The position numbers and the translations under genes were made by a program. From Cyclina sinensis (taxonomy: Eukaryota > Mollusca > Bivalvia > Venerida > Veneridae), in contig JAAONU010000002.1 in the NCBI GenBank assembly GCA_012932295.1, forward strand, positions 22,909,770 to 22,973,769: a stretch of DNA of 64,000 bases, given 5' to 3'. Under the pieces are notes generated by a model. The model saw only the letters and a list, made by a program, of their open reading frames with translations, searched no databases and had not been told where the DNA came from. Shown here piece by piece: positions 47,489-62,003 of this stretch (position 1 is its first letter; each line of letters begins with the position of its first letter).

Positions 47489-50400
47489 TAATTACCATTT
47501 CAACCGCATGCAATGATTCTGAACATGAGGTCGAATTTGCTTCAGGACATATATTAGTGGATTACTTCAAATTAACCAGACATACCTTCATCTTTTGAAC
47601 TGAATTTTTCCGGCTAATATTTTATTAAATATGAGACATAACATCTTTAAAAGATAGAAATATTGTTTTATTACAAGCGTCTTAAAAATGGATAAAAGAT
47701 CGAATCACAAAATATTAACGCATATAATTTCTGACTGTATGACTTAATCAACAGACAGTACAATCAGCATTGAAAAGCTACAAATTGATGACTTTGGTAA
47801 ACTGAGTCTCGCTAGGCAATGTTTCGTTAAGATATGAAAAGTTTCTTTTCAAAGTCATAATGCCTGCACTTTTAATTCAGAAAAAAATTCCTCAGACATC
47901 TATCAATGTTTACGGGTGGGGTGACAATGACTTTCTTTCAATTATTCTATATCTGCGTTTTGAAATATGTTTCAAACAGCTACTGTTTAAATTATCATGT
48001 GGGTAAAATGTCGAACTGGCAATTCATTTCAAAAATAAAGACACACATATATTTGCAATTAATTCGGGCCTTAATTAAAAAGAAACAGTTAATTGAAATG
48101 ATAATGCGCCCTGTACGCATAATTATATTTTATTGTTTAAATTTCACTGGTGAAAGTAGTTTATTTCATCAGTTACATTCATAGTTTTGTAGACGGTACG
48201 AAGGAATATAATTATGTGCTATTTTGACATTTGAACAGTTGCGCACTATTTCTGCGTAAATATTTTTTAATTTTAAAGAAAACAAAATGTCTAACAATTA
48301 TCTTACTATTTCTATATTTTGCTGAATAAAAACGATGAATTTCTTATTTTTTCTTAATAACTATACATTTGTAATACACTAATTGTTGAAAGAGCACGAT
48401 TAAAGTCAAAATTAGGCATGGCAACAGAATCAAAGAAGAAATAATGACGTAGTTATTTATTGGTTGTAAATGGTTTTAAGTTTCTGTGTTCGTTCAAACA
48501 AGTAATGTGCTTTATGAAACTTTGATAATTACCATAAAATGATTCTGGACATAAAGTCGATTAGCCTGAGGAATAATATTGTAGATTACTCCAAATTAAC
48601 CGTACTAACATACCATCATCTTTTGAACTGACTTTCCTGGTTCAATTTTTAAAAGTAAAAAAACAAAATAGCTAAAGCGTCTAGATAAATTGGTGAAAAG
48701 GTCGAATAACAAAATATTGACGTATTTAAGAACTGAATGTTAAAATTAAATAACAAAAAGAAAAATCATAATTGGGAAGCTTCAGATTCGATGACTTTTT
48801 TAAATTGTCTCTCGAAATTCAGCGTGTTCTTGCCTCATTAGATCAGGAAATGTACAGAATCATGAATGAATAAGGGATTGCAAGCAGATCAATTGTGTTA
48901 CAAGTCAACATGCCTGTGTAGAAAAGTAAGGTCCATTATGACGTTTTGATGTTTGAAACCTGCCCCTTATAACTGTTTTATATTCAATTTTCCTGTATTC
49001 TTTTTGTTACAGGTTCTACATATACCGCATGCCGCAATGTCAGAACAAATGCTGTGTTATTTCGTCGAACTTTCAATAAGATTTCAATACCCTTTATTCT
49101 TGATCACCCTAGAACAAGAATTAATGTTTTACTTTTTTAACATGAACATTGCTTTTTTTCAATCATTCTATATCTGCGTTTTTCTAAATTCGTCTCACAT
49201 AACTACTGGTTTAATTACCATGTAGCATATGTGGACAAAAGGTCGAACTGGCAATTCAGTTAAAGGAGAATGACATATTTTCAAGTGAAAGAAACAATTC
49301 TTTTTATTATTAAGGAAATCACTTCAGACCTCAATTCAAAAGAAACGGTTAATTGAAATGATTATGTGTCCTCCACGCATAATGTATGTTTGATTGTTTC
49401 AATTTCACTGATGATAGTAGTTTATTAAAATGAATTATATTTTACAGTTTTGTACTCGGTGAGAAGTAACACGTGTGCTCTTTTGAGATTTAATTGGTTG
49501 CTCATTATTCCTGTGTAAATATTTTTTAACATTTATAAGACAACACTTCTAACAATTGTATACTATTTTATGTTCATATTATATTATGCTGGATAAAACG
49601 TGGAATTTCTATTATTTTGTTAGTAATTATCCCCTGTTATACAATTATTGTTGAAAGGGGCAATGTTGAAGTCCAAACTGATGGCAATCAAATCAAAGAA
49701 GAAATAATGATGTAATTATTTAGAAGTTGTTATAAGTTTGTGTGTTCGTTTAAACGTGTGATGAGCTACATGAAGCTTCAATAAATAACATTTCAATTAG
49801 ATGAATCTGGACATTAGGTCGAATTTGCTTCCAGATATAAGTATTTGTTGAATACTTCAAATAAGCCGTTTAAACAAACCATCGTGTTTTGTAGTGACGT
49901 TTTAAGCCTCAGATGTTAAATATGAGACATAACATCTTTTGAAGATAGACAAATTGTTTAATGACAAGCGTCTTGAAAATTTGGATAAAAGGTCGAATCA
50001 CAAATAAAGAATAATATTCAGGCCTTACTTCGGAAGAAACAGTTAATTGAAATGATTATGTGTCTTGCATGCATGATGTTTATGTATTAGTTTCAATTTC
50101 ACTCGTGAAAATACTTTATGTTAGTGAATTCTATTTTTTATTCACAAATGTACACTATTTATATGTAAATACTATTTTTATTTTGCTGGAGAAAACGCCA
50201 AATACATCTGTAATTAATCTTTTCTTAATAACTGTACCACTGTAATCCAATCATTGTAAAAAGCGGCAATAAAAAAGTCAAGATTACGCATGGCAACTGA
50301 ATCAAAGAAAGAAGAAAAAATGACGTACTAAGTAAACTAAATCAATGGAATTATTTTAAGTTACTGTGATCGTTCACACCTCTTATGTGCTACATGAAGC

Positions 50401-53400
50401 GTTAATAATTACCATTGTCTTCACATGACATTTTGTAATATAAGGTCGAATTGGCTTAAGAGTATATATAAGTAGATAACTTAACAGTACTAACATACCT
50501 TCATCTTTGTAACTGACTATTTCTGGCTCACTGTTTTATTTGTCATCTTGCAAATGGTGACAAAAGGTCGAACTTTCAATTCATTCACAACAGAATGACT
50601 TATTGTAATCAGACAAAAACAATAACATATAATTATTTAGGAAATTACTTAAGGCTTTAATACTGAAGAAATGGTTAATTGAAATGATTATGTGTCTTGC
50701 ACGCATAATTAATATTTCATTGCTTGAAAATCACTAGTGAAATTAATTTAGTGCAATAAATGTTTTTTTTTTACATTTGGACATTGTACCAAAGAACTTT
50801 TGTGCTGTTTTGTGATATGAAAAATGCTCGTTATTCCTGCGTTAAGATTTTCTAATTTACATAAGACAAAACTTTTTTAACAATCGTACACTATTTCTAT
50901 CTTAATTTTACAGGTATTTTGCTGGAGAAAACGCCGAGTTATAAAACATTTTTAATAACTCTATCCCTGTAATTAAATCATTGTTGAAAAGGGCACTATT
51001 GACGTCAAAATCAAAAAAAGAAATAATGTCGTAGATATTAAGTTCTTAGTAATGGTTTTATATTTCTGATTTCGGTCAAATTTTTAATGTGCTACATGTA
51101 GCTTTGATTACTGTTACCATTTCAGTCGCATAAAACGATTATGCATATAAAGTCGAATTTACTTCAAAAAATATATTAGTGGATTTCAAAACAATTACCT
51201 TACTAACATACCTACATCTATTGTACTGACCTTTTCCGGCTATGATTTAAATATATGAGACATAACATCTTTAAAAGACAATAAAATTGTCTTATTACAA
51301 GCGTCTAAAAAAATTGGATAAACGGTCGAAATTAACGTATTTAAAGAGGCTGTACTCCAGATTTGACATAAAAAATTTTTTTTCATAAATTATATATTTA
51401 GATGCCGTGAGATTATAACAACATAATATTTTACTTCAAAACTGATTACAAAAGTCAAAATAGAATAAAAAAAATATTTTCGCTCCTGCCTGATTTGAAC
51501 TCTGGACCCTAATGTTAACAAAATATTTCCATCGCTTTTACTGTCACCACCATCGCCGCATGAGATATTACAGATATTTACTTTAAATCTTATACGATAT
51601 AGTTATATCGTCGCGTTACGGTATAGCACTTTGAAAGGGAAAAAATCAATTTATAATGTAATTATTTGACTTATTTTTTATCAGTAAGTTATTTTTTAAG
51701 CATTAGTCATAAATATTACAAGAAATTTATAATACAAGAAAACTTTCTTTTTTTTTGTCATCTGGAGCACAGCCCTTTAATTTCTGACTGTAATAGTTTT
51801 ACAACAAATATTACTATCAGCATTGAAAAGCTACAAATTGATGACTTTGATAAACTGCGCCTCGCTCGGAAATGTTTCTTTAAGATATGAAAAGTTTCTT
51901 TTCAAAGTCACAATGCCTGCACCTTTAATTCTGAAAAAAATCCTCGCACATCAATCAATGTCTAAGAGTGGGGTGACAATGACTTTCTTTCAATTATTCT
52001 ATATCTACCTTTTGAAATACGTTTCACACAACTACTGTTTAAATTGTCATATGGAAAATTTGTTCTGACTTAGGTGACATTCCCCGTAAAACTGTTTTAG
52101 ATTAGTAAGTATACACTGTTGTAAATGGTCCTATTAAACTGACATTTTAAATGTAGAATCAAAAAATTAAATGATACCATAGCTCAGCAAAATTTCATAA
52201 GTATATGAGGATTTTCTTTTCAAAGTAATAATTCCAATACCGTTTTAACTACCATGTGGTATTTGTGGACAAAAGGTCGAACTAGCAATTCATTTACAAA
52301 AGAACGACATATTTGAAAGTGTAAGAAACAATTCTGTTTATTATTAAGGAAATCACTCAGAATGACGGTTAATTGAAATGATTAAGTGTCCTGTACGCAT
52401 AATTTATATTTGATTGTTTTAATTTCACTGGTGAAAGTATTGTATTACAATCAATTCTATTTTTATTTTTAATTTTGTACATGGTACGAAGTAACATGAG
52501 TACTGTTTTGAAATTTGGTAATTGCTCATTATTCCTGCGAAAGTATTTTCTAATTTTTAAAAGACAAAACGTCTAACAAGTGTACACTATTTCAACGTAA
52601 ATATTCAATACATTTTGCTTCAGAAAACGTTGAATCACGAGACCTTTGTTAATAACTATACCCCTATAATGTAATCATTGTTAAAAAATTGGCACTTTTG
52701 GAGTCAAAATTTCTAATTGCAACTGAACAAAAAAGAAATTTTACATAAAAATTAAGTGTTTGTTATTGCTTCACGTTTTTGTGTTCGTTCATACCTGTGA
52801 TGTTCTACATGAAACTTTGATAAAAAAAATTTTACCATTCCAATTGCATCAAAAGATTCTGGACCTTAGGTCGAATTTTCTTCAGAAAATATATTAAATT
52901 TTGTAGATTACTACAAATTACCTATACTAACATAGCATCATCTTTTGTACTGACTGTTTACGACTCAGATTTTGAATATGAGACATAACATATTACAAAA
53001 ATAACAGGAAAATATCTATTACAAGCGTCTTGATAAAATGGTTAAAATGTCGAATCACAAAATATTGACGTATTCAAGTTCTGCATGTAATAGTTTAACA
53101 ACAAAAAGTAAAATCGCCATTTGAAGGGTACAATTTCAATCACTTCTGTCAACTGTCCCTCGCGTATTTTTGTCTCGTTTGATGAGGAATGGTACAGAGA
53201 CATGATTAATTACTGGATTGTAAAACATATCAAATGTATGACAAGTCAACGTGAGTGTATAGAAAAGTCAAGTCCATTATGATGTTTTGACGTTGGAATC
53301 CTGCCACGTATAACTGTGATATGGTAAATAAGTCTTCTGTATACTTTCTGTTACAAGTTCTATTTAACTGAAATTTGCAATGTAGAGTCTAGATAAATGT

Positions 53401-53812
53401 TACCTTATCTCGGCGAAGTTTCATTAAGATTTGAATAGTTTCTCTTCAAAGTTATAATTCCAATACCGTTAATTCTGGATCACCCCTTGTACATCAATAT
53501 ATCTTTAACGGTTTTATTAACATGTCAATTGCTTTTTTTCAATCATTCTATATCTCCCCTTTTGAATACGTCGCTCATAACTTCTGTTTTAGTTACCATT
53601 TTGCATATGTGGACAAGGTCGAACTAGCAATTCATTTACAAAAGAACGACATATTTGCAAGTGTAAGAAACAATTCAATTCATTGTTAAGGAAATCACTT
53701 CACACCTCAATTGAGAAGAAACGGTTAATTGAAATGATTATGTGTCCAGCACGCATGATTTATATTTGATTGTTTGAATTTCACTGGTTAAAGTACTTTA
53801 TTACAATCAATT
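47489..53812 (+). repeat. 6.32-kb higher-order repeat, copy 2
   Basis: Begins at the junction TCAATTAT|AATTACCATTTCAACC, where the end of copy 1 jumps back to the start point, skipping a few hundred bases of a monomer. It is nearly identical to copy 3. Internal frames at 47906, 48953, 50060 and 51823 are the same as those in the other copies and have no recognised domain. Confidence 0.92.
51345..51776. mobile_element. TTAA-flanked MITE, HOR copy 2
   Basis: Same element at the same position in the second 6.32-kb repeat, flanked by TTAA at 51341-51344 and 51777-51780. Differences from copy 1 are mostly in homopolymer length, so it was carried along by the amplification and is not an independent insertion. 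Confidence 0.85.
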
Positions 53813-56800
53813 ATAATTACCATTTCAACCGCATGCAATGATTCTGAACATGAGGTCGAATTTGCTTCAGGACATATATTAGTGGATTACTTCAAATTAA
53901 CCAGACATACCTTCATCTTTTGAACTGAATTTTTCCGGCTAATATTTTATTAAATATGAGACATAACATCTTTAAAAGATAGAAAATATTGTTTTATTAC
54001 AAGCGTCTTAAAAATGGATAAAAGATCGAATCACAAAATATTAACGCATATAATTTCTGACTGTATGACTTAATCAACAGACAGTACAATCAGCATTGAA
54101 AAGCTACAAATTGATGACTTTGGTAAACTGAGTCTCGCTAGGCAATGTTTCGTTAAGATATGAAAAGTTTCTTTTCAAAGTCATAATGCCTGCACTTTTA
54201 ATTCAGAAAAAAATTCCTCAGACATCTATCAATGTTTACGGGTGGGGTGACAATGACTTTCTTTCAATTATTCTATATCTGCGTTTTGAAATATGTTTCA
54301 AACAGCTACTGTTTAAATTATCATGTGGGTAAAATGTCGAACTGGCAATTCATTTCAAAAATAAAGACACACATATATTTGCAATTAATTCGGGCCTTAA
54401 TTAAAAAGAAACAGTTAATTGAAATGATAATGTGCCCTGTACGCATAATTATATTTTATTGTTTAAATTTCACTGGTGAAAGTAGTTTATTTCATCAGTT
54501 ACATTCATAGTTTTGTAGACGGTACGAAGGAATATAATTATGTGCTATTTTGACATTTGAACAGTTGCGCACTATTTCTGCGTAAATATTTTTTAATTTT
54601 AAAGAAAACAAAATGTCTAACAATTATCTTACTATTTCTATATTTTGCTGAATAAAAACGATGAATTTCTTATTTTTTCTTAATAACTATACATTTGTAA
54701 TACACTAATTGTTGAAAGAGCACGATTAAAGTCAAAATTAGGCATGGCAACAGAATCAAAGAAGAAATAATGACGTAGTTATTTATTGGTTGTAAATGGT
54801 TTTAAGTTTCTGTGTTCGTTCAAACAAGTAATGTGCTTTATGAAACTTTGATAATTACCATAAAATGATTCTGGACATAAAGTCGATTAGCCTGAGGAAT
54901 AATATTGTAGATTACTCCAAATTAACCGTACTAACATACCATCATCTTTTGAACTGACTTTCCTGGTTCAATTTTTAAAAGTAAAAAAACAAAATAGCTA
55001 AAGCGTCTAGATAAATTGGTGAAAAGGTCGAATAACAAAATATTGACGTATTTAAGAACTGAATGTTAAAATTAAATAACAAAAAGAAAAATCATAATTG
55101 GGAAGCTTCAGATTCGATGACTTTTTTAAATTGTCTCTCGAAATTCAGCGTGTTCTTGCCTCATTAGATCAGGAAATGTACAGAATCATGAATGAATAAG
55201 GGATTGCAAGCAGATCAATTGTGTTACAAGTCAACATGCCTGTGTAGAAAAGTAAGGTCCATTATGACGTTTTGATGTTTGAAACCTGCCCCTTATAACT
55301 GTTTTATATTCAATTTTCCTGTATTCTTTTTGTTACAGGTTCTACATATACCGCATGCCGCAATGTCAGAACAAATGCTGTGTTATTTCGTCGAACTTTC
55401 AATAAGATTTCAATACCCTTTATTCTTGATCACCCTAGAACAAGAATTAATGTTTTACTTTTTTAACATGAACATTGCTTTTTTTCAATCATTCTATATC
55501 TGCGTTTTTCTAAATTCGTCTCACATAACTACTGGTTTAATTACCATGTAGCATATGTGGACAAAAGGTCGAACTGGCAATTCAGTTAAAGGAGAATGAC
55601 ATATTTTCAAGTGAAAGAAACAATTCTTTTTATTATTAAGGAAATCACTTCAGACCTCAATTCAAAAGAAACGGTTAATTGAAATGATTATGTGTCCTCC
55701 ACGCATAATGTATGTTTGATTGTTTCAATTTCACTGATGAGAGTAGTTTATTAAAATGAATTATATTTTACAGTTTTGTACTCGGTGAGAAGTAACACGT
55801 GTGCTCTTTTGAGATTTAATTGGTTGCTCATTATTCCTGTGTAAATATTTTTTAACATTTATAAGACAACACTTCTAACAATTGTATACTATTTTATGTT
55901 CATATTATATTATGCTGGATAAAACGTGGAATTTCTATTATTTTGTTAGTAATTATCCCCTGTTATACAATTATTGTTGAAAGGGGCAATGTTGAAGTCC
56001 AAACTGATGGCAATCAAATCAAAGAAGAAATAATGATGTAATTATTTAGAAGTTGTTATAAGTTTGTGTGTTCGTTTAAACGTGTGATGAGCTACATGAA
56101 GCTTCAATAAATAACATTTCAATTAGATGAATCTGGACATTAGGTCGAATTTGCTTCCAGATATAAGTATTTGTTGAATACTTCAAATAAGCCGTTTAAA
56201 CAAACCATCGTGTTTTGTAGTGACGTTTTAAGCCTCAGATGTTAAATATGAGACATAACATCTTTTGAAGATAGACAAATTGTTTAATGACAAGCGTCTT
56301 GAAAATTTGGATAAAAGGTCGAATCACAAATAAAGAATAATATTCAGGCCTTACTTCGGAAGAAACAGTTAATTGAAATGATTATGTGTCTTGCATGCAT
56401 GATGTTTATGTATTAGTTTCAATTTCACTCGTGAAAATACTTTATGTTAGTGAATTCTATTTTTTATTCACAAATGTACACTATTTATATGTAAATACTA
56501 TTTTTATTTTGCTGGAGAAAACGCCAAATACATCTGTAATTAATCTTTTCTTAATAACTGTACCACTGTAATCCAATCATTGTAAAAAGCGGCAATAAAG
56601 AAGTCAAGATTACGCATGGCAACTGAATCAAAGAAAGAAGAAAAAATGACGTACTAAGTAAACTAAATCAATGGAATTATTTTAAGTTACTGTGATCGTT
56701 CACACCTCTTATGTGCTACATGAAGCGTTAATAATTACCATTGTCTTCACATGACATTTTGTAATATAAGGTCGAATTGGCTTAAGAGTATATATAAGTA

Positions 56801-59800
56801 GATAACTTAACAGTACTAACATACCTTCATCTTTGTAACTGACTATTTCTGGCTCACTGTTTTATTTGTCATCTTGCAAATGGTGACAAAAGGTCGAACT
56901 TTCAATTCATTCACAACAGAATGACTTATTGTAATCAGACAAAAACAATAACATATAATTATTTAGGAAATTACTTAAGGCTTTAATACTGAAGAAATGG
57001 TTAATTGAAATGATTATGTGTCTTGCACGCATAATTAATATTTCATTGCTTGAAAATCACTAGTGAAATTAATTTAGTGCAATAAATGTTTTTTTTTTAC
57101 ATTTGGACATTGTACCAAAGAACTTTTGTGCTGTTTTGTGATATGAAAAATGCTCGTTATTCCTGCGTTAAGATTTTCTAATTTACATAAGACAAAACTT
57201 TTTTAACAATCGTACACTATTTCTATCTTAATTTTACAGGTATTTTGCTGGAGAAAACGCCGAGTTATAAAACATTTTTAATAACTCTATCCCTGTAATT
57301 AAATCATTGTTGAAAAGGGCACTATTGACGTCAAAATCAAAAAAAGAAATAATGTCGTAGATATTAAGTTCTTAGTAATGGTTTTATATTTCTGATTTCG
57401 GTCAAATTTTTAATGTGCTACATGTAGCTTTGATTACTGTTACCATTTCAGTCGCATAAAACGATTATGCATATAAAGTCGAATTTACTTCAAAAAATAT
57501 ATTAGTGAATTTCAAAACAATTACCTTACTAACATACCTACATCTATTGTACTGACCTTTTCCGGCTATGATTTAAATATATGAGACATAACATCTTTAA
57601 AAGACAATAAAATTGTCTTATTACAAGCGTCTAAAAAAAATTGGATAAACGGTCGAAATTAACGTATTTAAAGAGGCTGTACTCCAGATTTGACATAAAA
57701 AAATTTTTTTCATAAATTATATATTTAGATGCCGTGAGATTATAACAACATAATATTTTACTTCAAAACTGATTACAAAAGTCAAAATAGAATAAAAAAC
57801 ATATTTTCGCTCCTGCCTGATTTGAACTCTGGACCCTAATGTTAACAAAATATTTCCATCGCTTTTACTGTCACCACCATCGCCGCATGAGATATTACAG
57901 ATATTTACTTTAAATCTTATACGATACAGTTATATCGTCGCGTTACGGTATAGCACTTTGAAAGGGAAAAAATCAATTTATAATGTAATTATTTGACTTA
58001 TTTTTTATCAGTAAGTTATTTTTTAAGCATTAGTCATAAATATTACAAGAAATTTATAATACAAGAAAACTTTCTTTTTTTTTTGTCATCTGGAGCACAG
58101 CCCTTTAATTTCTGACTGTAATAGTTTTACAACAAATATTACTATCAGCATTGAAAAGCTACAAATTGATGACTTTGATAAACTGCGCCTCGCTCGGAAA
58201 TGTTTCTTTAAGATATGAAAAGTTTCTTTTCAAAGTCACAATGCCTGCACCTTTAATTCTGAAAAAAATCCTCGCACATCAATCAATGTCTAAGAGTGGG
58301 GTGACAATGACTTTCTTTCAATTATTCTATATCTACCTTTTGAAATACGTTTCACACAACTACTGTTTAAATTGTCATATGGAAAATTTGTTCTGACTTA
58401 GGTGACATTCCCCGTAAAACTGTTTTAGATTAGTAAGTATACACTGTTGTAAATGGTCCTATTAAACTGACATTTTAAATGTAGAATCAAAAAATTAAAT
58501 GATACCATAGCTCAGCAAAATTTCATAAGTATATGAGGATTTTCTTTTCAAAGTAATAATTCCAATACCGTTTTAACTACCATGTGGTATTTGTGGACAA
58601 AAGGTCGAACTAGCAATTCATTTACAAAAGAACGACATATTTGAAAGTGTAAGAAACAATTCTGTTTATTATTAAGGAAATCACTCAGACCGACGGTTAA
58701 TTGAAATGATTAAGTGTCCTGTACGCATAATTTATATTTGATTGTTTTAATTTCACTGGTGAAAGTATTGTATTACAATCAATTCTATTTTTATTTTTAA
58801 TTTTGTACATGGTACGAAGTAACATGAGTACTGTTTTGAAATTTGGTAATTGCTCATTATTCCTGCGAAAGTATTTTCTAATTTTTATAAGACAAAACGT
58901 CTAACAAGTGTACACTATTTCAACGTAAATATTCAATACATTTTGCTTCAGAAAACGTTGAATCACGAGACCTTTGTTAATAACTATACCCCTATAATGT
59001 AATCATTGTTAAAAAATTGGCACTTTTGGAGTCAAAATTTCTAATTGCAACTGAACAAAAAAGAAATTTTACATAAAAATTAAGTGTTTGTTATTGCTTC
59101 ACGTTTTTGTGTTCGTTCATACCTGTGATGTTCTACATGAAACTTTGATAAAAAAAATTTTACCATTCCAATTGCATCAAAAGATTCTGGACCTTAGGTC
59201 GAATTTTCTTCAGAAAATATATTAAATTTTGTAGATTACTACAAATTACCTATACTAACATAGCATCATCTTTTGTACTGACTGTTTACGACTCAGATTT
59301 TTAATATGAGACATAACATATTACAAAAATAACAGGAAAATATCTATTACAAGCGTCTTGATAAAATGGTTAAAATGTCGAATCACAAAATATTGACGTA
59401 TTCAAGTTCTGCATGTAATAGTTTAACAACAAAAAGTAAAATCGCCATTTGAAGGGTACAATTTCAATCACTTCTGTCAACTGTCCCTCGCGTATTTTTG
59501 TCTCGTTTGATGAGGAATGGTACAGAGACATGATTAATTACTGGATTGTAAAACATATCAAATGTATGACAAGTCAACGTGAGTGTATAGAAAAGTCAAG
59601 TCCATTATGATGTTTTGACGTTGGAATCCTGCCACGTATAACTGTGATATGGTAAATAAGTCTTCTGTATACTTTCTGTTACAAGTTCTATTTAACTGAA
59701 ATTTGCAATGTAGAGTCTAGATAAATGTTACCTTATCTCGGCGAAGTTTCATTAAGATTTGAATAGTTTCTCTTCAAAGTTATAATTCCAATACCGTTAA

Positions 59801-60139
59801 TTCTGGATCACCCCTTGTACATCAATATATCTTTAACGGTTTTATTAACATGACAATTGCTTTTTTTCAATCATTCTATATCTCCCCTTTTGAATACGTC
59901 GCTCATAACTTCTGTTTTAGTTACCATTTTGCATATGTGGACAAGGTCGAACTAGCAATTCATTTACAAAAGAACGACATATTTGCAAGTGTAAGAAACA
60001 ATTCAATTCATTGTTAAGGAAATCACTTCACACCTCAATTGAGAAGAAACGGTTAATTGAAATGATTATGTGTCCAGCACGCATGATTTATATTTGATTG
60101 TTTGAATTTCACTGGTTAAAGTACTTTATGACAATCAAT
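53813..60139 (+). repeat. 6.33-kb higher-order repeat, copy 3
   Basis: Same junction at its left end as copy 2. At its right end the sequence does not jump back; it continues from TCAATTATATTTATAG into an intact monomer, showing what lay beyond the exchange point before amplification. Confidence 0.92.
57672..58104. mobile_element. TTAA-flanked MITE, HOR copy 3
   Basis: Same element in the third repeat, with TTAA at 57668-57671 and 58105-58108. T runs near both ends are one base longer than in copy 2. It carries ACGATACAG where the other two have ACGATATAG. Confidence 0.85.
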
Positions 60140-62003
60140 TATATTTATAGCTTTGTACATAGTAAAAAGTAACATCTGTTCTGTTTTGAGATTGGATAGT
60201 TGCTTATTATTCCTGCATAAGTATTTCCTAATTTTTATATGACAAAACGTCTAAAAATTGTACACAATCTCTATTTTAATATTAAATATATTTGCTTCTG
60301 AAAACGTTGAATTACGAAATTTTCCTTAATGACTACACCCCTTTATTGTAATCATTGTTGAAATGGCCACTTTTGGAGTCAAAATTACTAATTGCAACTG
60401 AAAAAGGGAAATTTTACATAATAATTAAGTGGTTGTTATGGTATCACGTTTCTGTGTTTGTTCAAACTCGTGATATTTTATATGAAACTCTGATGATTAC
60501 CATTTCAATTGCATCAAACAATTCTGGACATAAGGTCGAATTTTCCTCAGGAAATATATTTGTAGATTACTACAAATTAACTATACTAACATACCATCAT
60601 CTTTTATTCTGACGGTTTACGACTCAGATTTTTGAATATGAGACATAACATATTATAAAAATAACAGACAAATATCTATTACAAGCGTCTTGATAAAATG
60701 GTTAAAATGTCGAATCACAAAATATTGACGTATTCAAGTTCTGCATGTAATAGTTTAACAACAAAAAGTAAAATCGCCATTTGAAGGGTACAATTTCAAT
60801 CACTTCTGTCAACTGTCCCTCGCGTATTTTTGTCTCGTTTGATGAGGAATGGTACAGAGACATGATTAATTACTGGATTGTAAAACATATCAAATGTATG
60901 ACAAGTCAACGTGAGTGTATAGAAAAGTCAAGTCCATTATGATGTTTTGACGTTGGAATCCTGCCACGTATAACTGTGATATGGTAAATAAGTCTTCTGT
61001 ATACTTTCTGTTACAAGTTCTATTTAACTGAAATTTGCAATGTAGAGTCTAGATAAATGTTACCTTATCTCGGCGAAGTTTCATTAAGATTTGAATAGTT
61101 TCTCTTCAAAGTTATAATTCCAATACCGTTAATTCTGGATCACCCCTTGTACATCAATATATCTTTAACGGTTTTATTAACATGACAATTGCTTTTTTTC
61201 AATCATTCTATATCTTCCCTTTTGAATACGTCGCTCATAACTTCTGTTTTAGTTACCATTTTGCATATGTGGACAAGGTCGAACTAGCAATTCATTTACA
61301 AAAGAACGACATATTTGCAAGTGTAAGAAACAATTCAATTCATTGTTAAGGAAATCACTTCACACCTCAATTGAGAAGAAACGGTTAATTGAAATGATTA
61401 TGTGTCCAGCACGCATGATTTATATTTGATTGTTTGAATTTCACTGGTTAAAGTACTTTATGACAATCAATTATATTTATAGCTTTGTACATAGTAAAAA
61501 GTAACATCTGTTCTGTTTTGAGATTGGATAGTTGCTTATTATTCCTGCATAAGTATTTCCTAATTTTTATATGACAAAACGTCTAAAAATTGTACACAAT
61601 CTCTATTTTAATATTAAATATATTTGCTTCTGAAAACGTTGAATTACGAAATTTTCCTTAATGACTACACCCCTTTATTGTAATCATTGTTGAAATGGCC
61701 ACTTTTGGAGTCAAAATTACTAATTGCAACTGAAAAAGGGAAATTTTACATAATAATTAAGTGGTTGTTATGGTATCACGTTTCTGTGTTTGTTCAAACT
61801 CGTGATATTTTATATGAAACTCTGATGATTACCATTTCAATTGCATCAAACAATTCTGGACATAAGGTCGAATTTTCCTCAGGAAATATATTTGTAGATT
61901 ACTACAAATTAACTATACTAACATACCATCATCTTTTATTCTGACGGTTTACGACTCAGATTTTTGAATATGAGACATAACATATTATAAAAATAACAGA
62001 CAA
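59340..62003 (+). repeat. two near-identical 1332-bp monomers in tandem
   Basis: 59340-60671 and 60672-62003 match almost base for base, for example the 85-codon frames at 60355 and 61687. This is the full-length monomer, longer than the 1.2-kb array unit. The first copy begins within the third higher-order repeat, so this duplication overlaps its right edge. Confidence 0.85.
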
